In this document: piece after piece, positions 5,994-13,796 of the stretch
Layout: each line of letters opens with the position of its first letter
How positions within the stretch are numbered: the first letter of the stretch is position 1
NCBI GenBank assembly: GCA_035528275.1
Contig: DATKYV010000036.1
Location: 1 to 15,348 of the forward strand
Source of the DNA: DATKYV01 sp035528275
GTDB taxonomy: Bacteria; Acidobacteriota; Terriglobia; UBA7540
Length of the DNA stretch: 15,348 nucleotides
Direction: 5' to 3'
Program-made: the position numbers and the translations under genes
The notes under the pieces: model-generated
What the model saw: the letters and a program-made list of their open reading frames with translations, nothing else
The model's database searches: none
Told to the model about the DNA's origin: nothing

Positions 5994-7175
5994 ATGCCCC
6001 AGCCGGGTTCGAAACAGCGGATGCTCCGGGCGCTCGGCCGCCAGCCAGCCGACCATCTTCCCTGTTGCTTCATGAGCTTCACAGCGCTGCGCCGCCGCGT
6101 GAACGAAGACCTCTACGAGCTGGTCAAGGCGGAGCGCGCCATGGGGCTAGATTCCTTCCTCTTCATTCCCAGCGCCCCGCGCCCCCGGCGCCTCGACCAT
6201 CCCGACCTTCGCGGCCTGCCGGTGCGTTTCCACCCTGCCGTCGAGTCACGCGAATGGCGCGAGGAGATTCCCGGCTCCTCCCCCATCCTGCATCGGGAAT
6301 ACACGACGCCCGCCGGCCAGCTCCAGACCAGCGTGCGACTCTCCGAGGACTGGCCGCACGGCGATCACATCCCCTTTGTCGACGATTATCAGGTGCCGCG
6401 CGCCATCAAGCCTCTGGTCACTGAGGCGCGCGATCTCGAAGCCCTGCGATTCCTCCTCACGCCTCCGACGCCGGAGGACATTGCGGAATACGACCGCGAG
6501 GCGGAAAACGCCCGGGCATTCGCACCCGAGCAGGACGTCCTGCTCGCCGGCGGGTGGGGCGTGGGCGCCGACATGGCCAACTGGCTCTGCGGGTTCGAAA
6601 ATCTGATGCTGCTGGAGCAGGATGAGCCCGCAGTCGCCGCCGAATTGCTCGGGATGATTCACGCCTGGAACCAGCAGCGCATGGAAGTGGTGCTTCGCGG
6701 GCGTGTGGACCTTTACATCCGGCGGGCGTGGTATGAGGGCTGCGACTTCCTCACGCCCCGGTTCTTCCGTAGCGTGCTGCTCCCCCAGCTCAAGAGCGAA
6801 GCCGCGCTCGCCCACGAACGCGGCGCGCTGTTCGGCTACATCTGCTCGAGCGGCGTTGCGCCCGTGCTCGACCTTTATCTCGAAGCCGGAATCGACGTCC
6901 TGATCGGCATCGATCCCGTCCAGGGCACGCACACTAACCTGGAACTCATCAAGAGGAAGATCGGCGAGCGGATCTGCTTGTGGGGCGGGGTTTCCGGCGC
7001 CATCACCGTGGAGCTCGGCAGCGAAGAAGAGGTCCGCGAGGCGGTGCGAAGGGCCGTCGAAACACTCGGTCCCACGGGCTTCATCCTCTCACCCGTCGAC
7101 AACATCACCATCGACGCCCCGCAAACGTGGAAGAATTTGGACGTGTTGATCGAGGAGTGGCAGCGAAGGCGCTAG
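5994..7175 (+). CDS. Uroporphyrinogen decarboxylase-fold (URO-D family) protein
   Basis: Counted from the chosen ATG, the 393-residue protein fits the URO-D/corrinoid methyltransferase superfamily. It has an N-terminal SKQRMLRALGRQPADHLP (6-23), corresponding to the usual 'R..AL....PDR.P' opening. Near the end come LYLEAGIDVLIGIDPVQG (294-311), CLWGGVSGAITVELGS (328-343), then an EEVREAVRRAVE helix and a terminal GFILSPVDNI (362-371). True haem-pathway HemE is unlikely because the characteristic N-terminal FMRQAGR segment is absent. Where MtaA-type zinc methyltransferases carry HxC, this protein reads YIC (282-284), so zinc-dependent methyl transfer is doubtful. The frame is open from an ATG at 5943. 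The internal ATG is preferred because GGGAG stands eight bases upstream and family similarity begins just after it. It stands alone, convergent with the next operon. The substrate is unknown. Confidence 0.82.
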   Translation: MPQPGSKQRMLRALGRQPADHLPCCFMSFTALRRRVNEDLYELVKAERAMGLDSFLFIPSAPRPRRLDHPDLRGLPVRFHPAVESREWREEIPGSSPILHREYTTPAGQLQTSVRLSEDWPHGDHIPFVDDYQVPRAIKPLVTEARDLEALRFLLTPPTPEDIAEYDREAENARAFAPEQDVLLAGGWGVGADMANWLCGFENLMLLEQDEPAVAAELLGMIHAWNQQRMEVVLRGRVDLYIRRAWYEGCDFLTPRFFRSVLLPQLKSEAALAHERGALFGYICSSGVAPVLDLYLEAGIDVLIGIDPVQGTHTNLELIKRKIGERICLWGGVSGAITVELGSEEEVREAVRRAVETLGPTGFILSPVDNITIDAPQTWKNLDVLIEEWQRRR

Positions 7176-7255
7176 GCGACGCCTGGCCGAGTGAACGATT
7201 TCGGGTATTCGCGGGTCCGCCGGGTGTGCAATCTTCAAGGGTGTGCGCTCATGCG

Positions 7256-7317
7256 CAGACCTCAGAAGGTCTGGGCCGTCCCCGGCACGAAGATTCTCCG
7301 CCGTGCTCAAAATGACA
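7256..7317. repeat. Hairpin plus dispersed-repeat-like motif between convergent genes
   Basis: A perfect 7-bp stem with a 4-base loop (cagacct-caga-aggtctg, 7256-7273) is followed by agattctccgccgtgctcaa and aatgaca (7291-7317). The reverse complement of the latter, beginning tgtcattttgagc, resembles a palindromic intergenic sequence (TGTCATTCTGAGCG...) that recurs in many bacterial genomes. The position, between convergent genes, is typical for such repeats. It could also help terminate transcription, but no T-run follows. No second copy is in this window. Confidence 0.4.
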
Positions 7318-7358
7318 AACTTAGGCGTTGGGCAGGACATGGGGTGCGGTCCCCCGGA

Positions 7359-8138
7359 TCACAGATTCCTGCCAAACCACGCGACCGTGCGCTCGATGAC
7401 CTCGCGCTCCCAGGCGAGGGAGCTGAAGGTATGGTCGGCGCCGGCGATGATGATCTCTTCTTTGAGGGAAGCGGCGGAGGCGAAGAAGAAGTCGTCGGCG
7501 TGGGACGCCGGGACGGCCTGGTCGTTTTCCGGATGGATGATGAGGGTGGGCTGCCGGTAGCGCGCCACCGCCTTCAAGGGATCGACGGCGGTCAGGCTTT
7601 TCAAAAACCGTGGGGAGATTTCGCGCGCATCGTACTCCACAAAGCCGCTGCGGCCGGCAATGGGCCGGCTGAGCGTGCCGGCGAGCGAGTGGAGCAATTT
7701 GGGATGCGCCACGGCGCTCCACAGCACCAGCGCCTTGACCCGGGCGCGATGCGCGATCAAGGCGGCCACCAGACCTCCCAGCGAAAGCCCGCACAGGCCC
7801 ACGCGCGTCGCGTCAATTCCCTTCTGTCGGCGAAAAAACTTCACCGCGTCCAAGGCGTCAGCGATTTCGGTCCTGAGGGTCGCTTCGCGAAACTCGCCTT
7901 CTGATTCGCCCGAACCGAAAAAGTCGAATCGCAGGGAGGCAATCCCCGCCCGCGCCAGCGCCCGCGCGCACTTGATAAAGATCCAGTGTGACTCCATGCG
8001 ATCGCCGGTGAAGCCGTGGAAGAAGACCGCACCCGGCGCGCGGGCACCTCCCTTTGCCGGCGCCGGCCAATGGATCATCCCACGGAGCAGCTTCCCCTTG
8101 CGGTTTCGAATCTCGACGAATTCTTCCCCGGCGCTCAC
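7359..8138 (-). CDS. Alpha/beta hydrolase (serine esterase/peptidase-like)
   Basis: The 259-residue enzyme has a complete alpha/beta-hydrolase catalytic set: the nucleophile elbow GLSLG with Ser119, the acid Asp206 in HPENDQAVP, and His236 in GADHTF. The oxyanion segment FFHGFTGDR (39-47) and the RFDFFGSGESEG strand-turn (70-81) are also typical of this fold. Such proteins hydrolyse esters or similar bonds; no substrate can be read from the sequence. There is no signal peptide, so it is probably cytoplasmic. It starts with GTG at 8138, and its ribosome-binding site AAGGA lies within the last codons of the upstream rhodanese gene, four bases beyond whose stop it begins. The two are therefore almost certainly co-transcribed and perhaps translationally coupled. 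Confidence 0.9.
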   Translation of the reverse strand: MSAGEEFVEIRNRKGKLLRGMIHWPAPAKGGARAPGAVFFHGFTGDRMESHWIFIKCARALARAGIASLRFDFFGSGESEGEFREATLRTEIADALDAVKFFRRQKGIDATRVGLCGLSLGGLVAALIAHRARVKALVLWSAVAHPKLLHSLAGTLSRPIAGRSGFVEYDAREISPRFLKSLTAVDPLKAVARYRQPTLIIHPENDQAVPASHADDFFFASAASLKEEIIIAGADHTFSSLAWEREVIERTVAWFGRNL

Positions 8139-8142
8139 CGAA

Positions 8143-8697
8143 TTATCCTTCCTTCATACACTCCCGGTAAGGATGGCCGCAATCGCAGCGCTCGCAGACC
8201 TGGGCGAGGTCGGTGGTCTCAACGTAGGAGAGGCAACTGTGGTGGCAATAGAACCGGTGGACCTTGGAAGTCTTCTTCGCCTTGCCGACACCGGTTTCCG
8301 TCTTGCGTCCCTCCTTCTTCCACGACTCGAGCTTGCAGAATGAGGAAGATTTGTACCCGAGCTTCTGCAACTCGAGGGCGGCGCGCGAGCTGCGTCCCCC
8401 GTGCTCGCACACGGTGACGATGGTGGTGTCTTTGGACACTTTCATCTCGCCGATTCGCTCGCTCAAATCTTCGATGGGAATATTCGTGGCGCCGGGAATA
8501 TGCCCGCTCTCGAACTCCTCGGGGCTTCGGACGTCGATCACCAGCACCTTCTTCCCTTCCCCCAGTTGCTTGCTCAGTTCGGCGGCCGGGGTTTCCGTCG
8601 CGCCTTCGGCGGCTGGCGCGTGCTTTCTTTCCGCCGTCTGGGCCGTCGCGGAAACCGTTGTCAGGAGAAGAAGCGCTGCGACTCTTGTGGCTCTCAT
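8143..8697 (-). CDS. Exported rhodanese-like protein with C-terminal Cys/His cluster
   Basis: Counted from ATG at 8697, the 184-residue protein begins with a Sec-type signal peptide (MRATRVAALLLLTTVSATAQ, cleavage near residue 20). A single rhodanese domain follows at about 36-135: VLVIDVRSPEEFESGHIPGA (51-70), then the active-site loop CEHGGRS with Cys97, then LESWKKEG (123-130). Rhodaneses move sulfane sulfur through a persulfide on that cysteine. After it comes an unusual tail of about 45 residues with C151, H152, H153, C155, C168, C171, C173, H175 and C180, which looks like a metal-binding site (zinc or another metal). The frame is open 45 codons further upstream, but that part overlaps the regulator and the signal peptide fixes this start. 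The regulator's TAG and this ATG are separated by one base, implying tight operon coupling. Confidence 0.88.
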   Translation of the reverse strand: MRATRVAALLLLTTVSATAQTAERKHAPAAEGATETPAAELSKQLGEGKKVLVIDVRSPEEFESGHIPGATNIPIEDLSERIGEMKVSKDTTIVTVCEHGGRSSRAALELQKLGYKSSSFCKLESWKKEGRKTETGVGKAKKTSKVHRFYCHHSCLSYVETTDLAQVCERCDCGHPYRECMKEG

Positions 8698-8698
8698 C

Positions 8699-9085
8699 CT
8701 ATTTCCCCCCTGACCCTTCCTTGGAATCCGCTGAACAGCTCGGGATGTGAATTGTATCCCATCGTGGCCGGCCTTCTCTCGCCTCACGGATGACGCCGTT
8801 GATGAGGTCATCGAGGTCCTGCTTGCTGTCAAGTCCCGGGACGTCAGCGGGCGAGCGGACGACCACGCGAGTGCCCCGCCGCCAGATCAGCCACGTCCGC
8901 CGGACCAAGTCCTAGTAGGCGTGACTCACCGTGTTGTGGTGAATCTTCAATCGCCGAGCCAGCTCGCGGACGCTGGGCAAGGCCTGGCCGGGCTTCAGAT
9001 TTCCCGTGGCGATGAGCAAGACAATCTGCTCCGCCATTTGCTGGCGGACGGGCACTTCGCTCTGCTTGCTGACGCGGATGTCCAT
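8699..9085 (-). pseudogene. GntR-family (YtrA-type) transcriptional regulator interrupted by an in-frame TAG
   Basis: From ATG at 9085 the minus strand encodes MDIRVSKQSEVPVRQQMAEQ and then IVLLIATGNLKPGQALPSVR and ELARRLKIHHNTVSHAY. This is a clear GntR winged-helix DNA-binding domain of the short YtrA type. After 57 codons a TAG occurs at 8912-8914. The same frame continues directly with DLVRRTWLIWRRGTRVVVRS, the expected wing of the same domain, and stays open to a TAG at 8699-8701. The total of 128 codons is normal for this subfamily. The residue usually before DLV is glutamine, so a single CAG-to-TAG change would explain the break. Beyond about codon 105 the match is weak, and another frame reads GHDGIQFTSRAVQRI, so a second lesion is possible. 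An intact ancestor would have regulated the rhodanese and hydrolase genes directly downstream. A sequencing error or a suppressed stop is possible. Confidence 0.8.
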
Positions 9086-9133
9086 GCCAAAAACCTTGGG
9101 GAAGCCGACGCAGCCCTGCCCTTTCGAACGAAT

Positions 9134-9139
9134 ATTCTA
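9134..9139 (-). promoter_or_regulatory. Possible -10 element for the GntR-rhodanese-hydrolase operon
   Basis: On the minus strand TAGAAT stands 48 bases before the regulator's ATG. The -35 region at the right spacing is weak (ccgtca), so this is only a candidate. It lies in the 238-base divergent gap that also feeds the MFS gene, where a GntR operator would be expected. The palindrome gaatattc (9130-9137) overlaps it. Confidence 0.25.
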
Positions 9140-9323
9140 CCGTATGAACGGGCTTATGACGGATTGGAAACTATCACGGCCAGACTGGCCATTGATCCCG
9201 GCTCCTGATACCCTCCCCCCGCTCAGGCGGAGGCAGCCAGTCGGACCTCTGGGTTGTTCCGATGGAAGGCGAAGAGAGGGCTGCGACGCGGCAATTTAGA
9301 CTTTCGCAACTTCAACGAAAACC

Positions 9324-10658
9324 ATGCGCCTCACCGCGCCCGGGAAAAACGACCGCAAGACGATCTTTGGCTGGTGCATGTATGACTGGGCGAACTCCGC
9401 CTACGTCACCACGGTGGCGGTGGCTCTGTTGCCCGCCTACTTCGCCCGGGTGGTGGTGGGGCCCGAAGGGGTGGCAATCGGCGGGACGACTTATAGCGCC
9501 ACCACCTTATGGGGCTTCACGGTGGGTGGGGCGACATTTATCGCTTTTGTGTTCGCGCCCGTACTGGGTTCCATCGCTGATTTCTCATGCGCCAAGAAGA
9601 GATTCCTCCTTTCCTTCGCCTATTCCGGTTCTCTGTTCACACTGCTGCTCGTTTTCTCCCGGTCGGGTGACGTATTCAGAACCATCCTCATCTTCCTGGT
9701 GGCGCAGGTGGGTTTCGTCAGCGCCAATGTTTTCTACGACGCCTTTCTGCCCCAGATCGCCAGTGAAGACAAAATCGATTGGGTCTCCGGCAAGGGCTAC
9801 GCCTTCGGTTACGTTGGCGGAGGGCTGCAGTTCGCCATCTCCCTGGGGCTGGTCGCCGGACACGAGACTCTCGGGATATCACAGGACCTGGCCGTGCGTG
9901 TTTCCCTGGCCATGGCGGGGTTGTGGTGGGCGGGCTTCACGCTCTTCACGGCTCGTTACCTCATCGAATCACCCACCACTGAGAAACTGCCGGAGCGTTA
10001 CCGCGGCTGGCCGCGGCCTTTGGCCTACGGCGCCGTCGGCGTTTCCCGAACGCTCAACACGCTGCGCCGTGTCGGCCGGTTTCGGCATCTGGTGCTCTTC
10101 CTCTTCGCCTTTATGCTCTACAACGACGGCATCCAGACGGTAATCAACATGGCCTCCGTGTACGCCATCGATGAGCTGGGGCTTTCCACCACGGCCGTTA
10201 TGTTGACGCTGCTGATTATTCAGGTAATCGCCACTCCGGGTGCGCTAGTGTTCGGACGCATCGCCGGCGCGATCGGCTCCAAGCGAGCGGTGATGCTGAC
10301 GCTGGTGCTCTGGTCGGCGGTGGTCGTTTGCGCGTACTTCATTCACACATCGACTGAGTTTTTCATCCTGGGAGCGGCGGTGGGACTCGTCCTGGGCGGC
10401 TCGCAGGCGCTCAGCCGCTCGTTTTACGGCTCCATGGTTCCGGAACAGGCCAGCGCGGAGTTCTACGGCTTCTACACCATCTTCAGCAAGTTTTCCGCCA
10501 TGTGGGGGCCGATGGTCTTCGCGGTGATTCGGCAGATGACGGGAACGGCGCGCCTCTCGATCATCTCTCTCATCGTCTTCTTCATCGTCGGACTGGTGCT
10601 GCTCCACTTTGTGGATGAGCATAAAGCCCGGGAGGCGAAACTGGCGGGTGCTTTTTGA
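9324..10658 (+). CDS. UMF1/Atg22-type MFS transporter
   Basis: The 444-residue protein has about twelve hydrophobic helices and carries signatures of the UMF1 (Atg22-like) branch of the major facilitator superfamily. These are YDWANSAY at 20-27, NVFYDAFLPQIA (135-146), GYAFGYVGGGLQF (158-170) and GGSQALSRSFYGSMVPE (358-374) followed by EFYGFYTIFSKFSAMWGP (379-396). It acts in the inner membrane; the bacterial substrates of this branch are poorly known. The length is normal and no helix seems missing. The ATG has no clear ribosome-binding site, but family similarity begins ten residues into it, so the start is reasonable. It sits 57 bases before an Aas-like acyltransferase on the same strand. 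That layout resembles lplT-aas, suggesting a lipid-related substrate such as a lysophospholipid; this is an inference. Confidence 0.88.
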   Translation: MRLTAPGKNDRKTIFGWCMYDWANSAYVTTVAVALLPAYFARVVVGPEGVAIGGTTYSATTLWGFTVGGATFIAFVFAPVLGSIADFSCAKKRFLLSFAYSGSLFTLLLVFSRSGDVFRTILIFLVAQVGFVSANVFYDAFLPQIASEDKIDWVSGKGYAFGYVGGGLQFAISLGLVAGHETLGISQDLAVRVSLAMAGLWWAGFTLFTARYLIESPTTEKLPERYRGWPRPLAYGAVGVSRTLNTLRRVGRFRHLVLFLFAFMLYNDGIQTVINMASVYAIDELGLSTTAVMLTLLIIQVIATPGALVFGRIAGAIGSKRAVMLTLVLWSAVVVCAYFIHTSTEFFILGAAVGLVLGGSQALSRSFYGSMVPEQASAEFYGFYTIFSKFSAMWGPMVFAVIRQMTGTARLSIISLIVFFIVGLVLLHFVDEHKAREAKLAGAF

Positions 10659-10715
10659 CTCTCTCGCTCGACAAAGGGAGCGCATAGTCCGCCGGAGGGG
10701 GCGGAAGAACCCATC

Positions 10716-13070
10716 GTGCTACCGACCGCAACAAACGGCCGACAGCCTTCGACCTCGCGCGGGAACAATGGGATTCCCGGGAGGCGTGCTGCCGCAGGAA
10801 CAAGGGGTGAAGAACGATCAGCGCACGGCCCGGCCGGGGCCGCCTATTTCATCCTTCGGCTCTGCCTCTGGGCATTGACCCATACGTTCTACCGCATCCG
10901 TGTGCGCGGCGCGGAGAATCTGCCCCGGCGCGGCCCGGCGCTGCTGGTTTGCAACCACATCTCTTTCATCGATCCCTTCTTGATCGGCGCCTGCACGCGA
11001 CGCGTCATCCGCTTTCTGATGGACCGGGGCTTCTATGAGGCTGCGGGGATCCACTGGTTGGCGAAACTGATGGGCGCCATCCCCATCTCGGAGGACGATC
11101 CACCGCGAAGAATGGTGAAATCCCTGCGCGAAGCGCAGGCGGCACTGCGCGAAGGCCACCTGGTCTGCATCTTCGCCGAGGGAGCCATCACCCGCACCGG
11201 CAACCTGCTGCGCTTCAGGCGCGGGTTCGAGCGCATCACGCGCGGGTTGACGGTCCCCATCATTCCCATCCATCTCGATCGGGTATGGGGCAGCATCTTC
11301 AGTTACGAGCGCGGCCGGTTCTTCTTCAAGTGGCCGCGCCGCATTCCTTACGCGGTGACGCTCAGCGTCGGCAGGCCGCTTTCTGCGGGGTCGGGGAGTT
11401 TTGAGGCCCGGCAGGCCGTGATGAACCTGAGCGCGGAAGCTTTCGCCCGGCGCCCGTCAACCGACGGGCAGCGTCCCCTGCCCGAACTCTTCCTGGACAT
11501 CGCGCGGCGTAACTGGCGGCGCTTCGCCATGACCGATTCCTCCGGGCGCGAACTGAATTTTGGCAAGACGCTCGTGGGAGCCATGCTGTTTCGCCGCTTG
11601 ATCATTCAAAGATGCCGGGGCGAGGAAATGATCGGCGTTCTCCTCCCGCCCACGGTTCCCACCGCGCTGCTCAACCTCGGGATCAGTCTGGCGGGCCGCG
11701 TGCCGGTAAACCTGAACTACACGGCTTCCGCCGAAGCCCTGTCCGGCGCCGTCGAGAGTTGCAAGCTGAAGACAATCTTCACTTCGGAGAAACTGCTCGC
11801 CAGGTTTTCCATTGAAAAGCGCCCCGGGATGCTGATGATCGAAGATGTGGCGCGAGGGCTCTCTCCGGGCTCGAAAATCCTGCACACCGTCGCGGCGCGC
11901 CTGCTGCCCCGCTTCGTACTCCGCCGGTGGTTGCTCTCGCGGCAAACGAAACTCGATGGGCTCGCCACCGTCATATTTTCCAGCGGCAGCACGGGAATTC
12001 CCAAAGGCGTGATGCTCAGCCATCGCAACATCGTTTCCAACATCGAGGGAATCCAGCAGGCCATTAACGTGGACCGCAAGGACCGCCTGTTGGGAATCCT
12101 CCCGCTCTTTCACTCCTTCGGTTACACGACATGCCTCTGGCTGCCCATGATTTCCGGGTTCGGGGTCGCCTTTCACACCAACCCGCTCGAGGGTCGGAGA
12201 GTAGGGGAACTCTGCCGCCAGTATGGGGTGACGATACTGGTCAGTACCCCGACCTTTTGCTGGGCGTACGCGCGGCAGTGCGTGAAGGAGGATTTTGCGT
12301 CCTTGCGGATTGCCATCGTGGGAGCGGAAAAGATGAAACCTGAACTCGCCCGGGCTTTCTATGAGAGGTTCGGCATCGAACTATTCGAAGGCTACGGGTG
12401 CACCGAACTCTCCCCGGTGGTTGCCGTGGCCACCTCGGGCTACTACGGCGTCGACCAAACGCAAGTGGGCCACAAACCGGGCACGGTGGGCCGCCCGATT
12501 CCGGGGGTCGCCGTGCGCGTCGTCAGCCCGGAGAGCTTCGAGGAAACCGGGCCGGACCGGGAGGGCATGTTGCTCGTCAAGGGCCCCAGCGTAATGATGG
12601 GATACCTCGGCGAGCCGGAGCGAACCCGTCAAGTGATGTGGAAGGGGGAGTGGTACATCACCGGAGACATCGCCAGGGTGGACGAAGACGGTTTCATTAC
12701 CATCACCGACCGGGTTTCGCGCTTCTCGAAAATCGGCGGCGAAATGGTGCCCCACCTTCAGGTGGAGGACGCACTCCACCAGGCGCTGGGAAGCGTCGAG
12801 CCGAGAATGGTGGTGACGTCCGTTGCCGACGACCAGAAGGGGGAGAAGCTGATCGTCCTGCACGCGGAGCTTGGCTTGGAAGTCGACGAATTGCTCAGGC
12901 GCCTTCGCGATTCCACCCTTCCCAAGTTGTGGCTACCTCGCAAGGAGAACTTTTTCCCTGTCGATTCCCTTCCCATATTGGGAAGCGGTAAACTGGACCT
13001 CAAGAAGGTAAAGGAAACCGCCCGGCGCCTGGCGGGTAGTCATCCGCGCCCGGCGGAGCCAGTTGCCTGA
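10716..13070 (+). CDS. aas: Bifunctional lysophospholipid acyltransferase / acyl-ACP synthetase (Aas-like)
   Basis: The 784-residue fusion has two enzyme halves. Residues about 60-225 are a PlsC-type acyltransferase with the catalytic NHISFIDP (H81, D86) and FAEGAITRTG (153-162). Residues about 270-770 are an AMP-forming acyl-activating domain: SSGSTGIPKGVMLSH (422-436) binds ATP phosphates, GYGCTE (559-564) and YITGDIARVDEDGF (647-660) bind the nucleotide, RFSKIGGEMV (669-678) is typical of Aas, and GSGKLD (756-761) carries the catalytic Lys759. Aas activates a fatty acid on bound ACP and re-acylates lysophosphatidylethanolamine at the inner membrane. The start is GTG, with GGAAG about eight bases before it; the first 45 residues are not conserved and the true start could lie further in. 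Co-directional with the upstream MFS gene, the pair probably retrieves and repairs lysophospholipids. Confidence 0.92.
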   Translation: MLPTATNGRQPSTSRGNNGIPGRRAAAGTRGEERSAHGPAGAAYFILRLCLWALTHTFYRIRVRGAENLPRRGPALLVCNHISFIDPFLIGACTRRVIRFLMDRGFYEAAGIHWLAKLMGAIPISEDDPPRRMVKSLREAQAALREGHLVCIFAEGAITRTGNLLRFRRGFERITRGLTVPIIPIHLDRVWGSIFSYERGRFFFKWPRRIPYAVTLSVGRPLSAGSGSFEARQAVMNLSAEAFARRPSTDGQRPLPELFLDIARRNWRRFAMTDSSGRELNFGKTLVGAMLFRRLIIQRCRGEEMIGVLLPPTVPTALLNLGISLAGRVPVNLNYTASAEALSGAVESCKLKTIFTSEKLLARFSIEKRPGMLMIEDVARGLSPGSKILHTVAARLLPRFVLRRWLLSRQTKLDGLATVIFSSGSTGIPKGVMLSHRNIVSNIEGIQQAINVDRKDRLLGILPLFHSFGYTTCLWLPMISGFGVAFHTNPLEGRRVGELCRQYGVTILVSTPTFCWAYARQCVKEDFASLRIAIVGAEKMKPELARAFYERFGIELFEGYGCTELSPVVAVATSGYYGVDQTQVGHKPGTVGRPIPGVAVRVVSPESFEETGPDREGMLLVKGPSVMMGYLGEPERTRQVMWKGEWYITGDIARVDEDGFITITDRVSRFSKIGGEMVPHLQVEDALHQALGSVEPRMVVTSVADDQKGEKLIVLHAELGLEVDELLRRLRDSTLPKLWLPRKENFFPVDSLPILGSGKLDLKKVKETARRLAGSHPRPAEPVA

Positions 13071-13136
13071 CCCTTCCACTGGAGAATCAAATTCATCATA
13101 AGAAAAGGAAGCACCTCTAGATAAAAGGAGTGCACC

Positions 13137-13703
13137 ATGAAACGGAGCGTTTTGCTCGGATTGTTGATCGCCTTCCTGACGCTTCCCGCGGCGGGACTCG
13201 CCGCAGATTCCAAGCTCGACCTCACCCAACGATTCCTTTTGCTTGCCACCTCCAAAACCTCAACGATGCAGAAAGAACTGAATGAGGCGGCAGGTGCCGG
13301 CTATCGGATCATCGGCTCATCGCCGACGGCGGGAAGCGAGATGGTGGTGATCATGGAGAAGGTCGCCACGCCGCCCCAGACATACGAGTACCTGTTGCTC
13401 GCCACCACCAGGACTTCCACGATGCAGAAGGAAATCAGCGAGGCCGCGGCGAAGGGATTTCGCCTCCTACCCAAAACCATCATCGCCAAAGAGCAGATGC
13501 TGGGCCCGGTGGAGATTGTCATGCTGATGGAAAAACCCCCCGGCACAGCGCCGCATTACAAGTATCTACTGCTCGCGACTTCGCGCACTTCAACGATGCA
13601 GAAGGAAATGGCGCAGGCCACAGACGACGGTTACCAAGTGGTGGGTATGGCCAGCCGCGGCGAGCACGTCGTGATCATGGAAAAAGCCGAAGGGGGAGGG
13701 TAG
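13137..13703 (+). CDS. Secreted protein of three tandem ~50-residue repeats
   Basis: The 188-residue protein has a Sec signal peptide (basic MKR, hydrophobic core, AAGLAA cleavage near residue 23). It then has three copies of one unit: residues 32-75, 84-133 and 142-183. Each unit reads as a strand YxYLLLAT, an invariant TSTMQKE helix start, an alanine-rich helix ending in GY/GF, a variable turn, and a closing strand ending IMEK or LMEK. The unit looks like a small beta-alpha-beta domain, somewhat like DUF4177-type domains, but I do not recognise a named family with certainty. There are no cysteines. ATG follows a good AAGGAG with six-base spacing. It lies 66 bases after the Aas-like gene and may be in its transcript or separate. 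It probably acts in the periplasm; the function is unknown. Confidence 0.85.
   Translation: MKRSVLLGLLIAFLTLPAAGLAADSKLDLTQRFLLLATSKTSTMQKELNEAAGAGYRIIGSSPTAGSEMVVIMEKVATPPQTYEYLLLATTRTSTMQKEISEAAAKGFRLLPKTIIAKEQMLGPVEIVMLMEKPPGTAPHYKYLLLATSRTSTMQKEMAQATDDGYQVVGMASRGEHVVIMEKAEGGG
13230..13685 (+). repeat. Three in-frame tandem repeats within the secreted protein gene
   Basis: The units span 13230-13361, 13386-13535 and 13560-13685. They share near-identical DNA such as caacgatgcagaa in copies 1 and 3 and ccacgatgcagaa in copy 2. The distance between LLLAT cores is 52 then 58 codons. The linkers differ (VATPPQT, PPGTAPH), and the DNA has diverged elsewhere, so the duplication is old and is held by protein-level selection on the TSTMQKE core. 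Confidence 0.85.
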
Positions 13704-13796
13704 ACGAGTTGGGCCGTCACCCTCCCGCAGCGCCACCGGCAGCCGGTCGCCATCTGTCCCACTTGCTATTTCACCATCGCGAGGCATAATGGACAC

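Noticed and set aside
7191..8343. Long plus-strand open frames opposite the hydrolase and rhodanese genes
   Set aside because: They are antisense to genes with complete catalytic motifs and contain low-quality Arg/Ser/Pro-rich sequence.
11457..12176. Minus-strand open frame of 239 codons
   Set aside because: It is a shadow of the Aas-like gene, whose acyltransferase and AMP-binding motifs lie on the plus strand.
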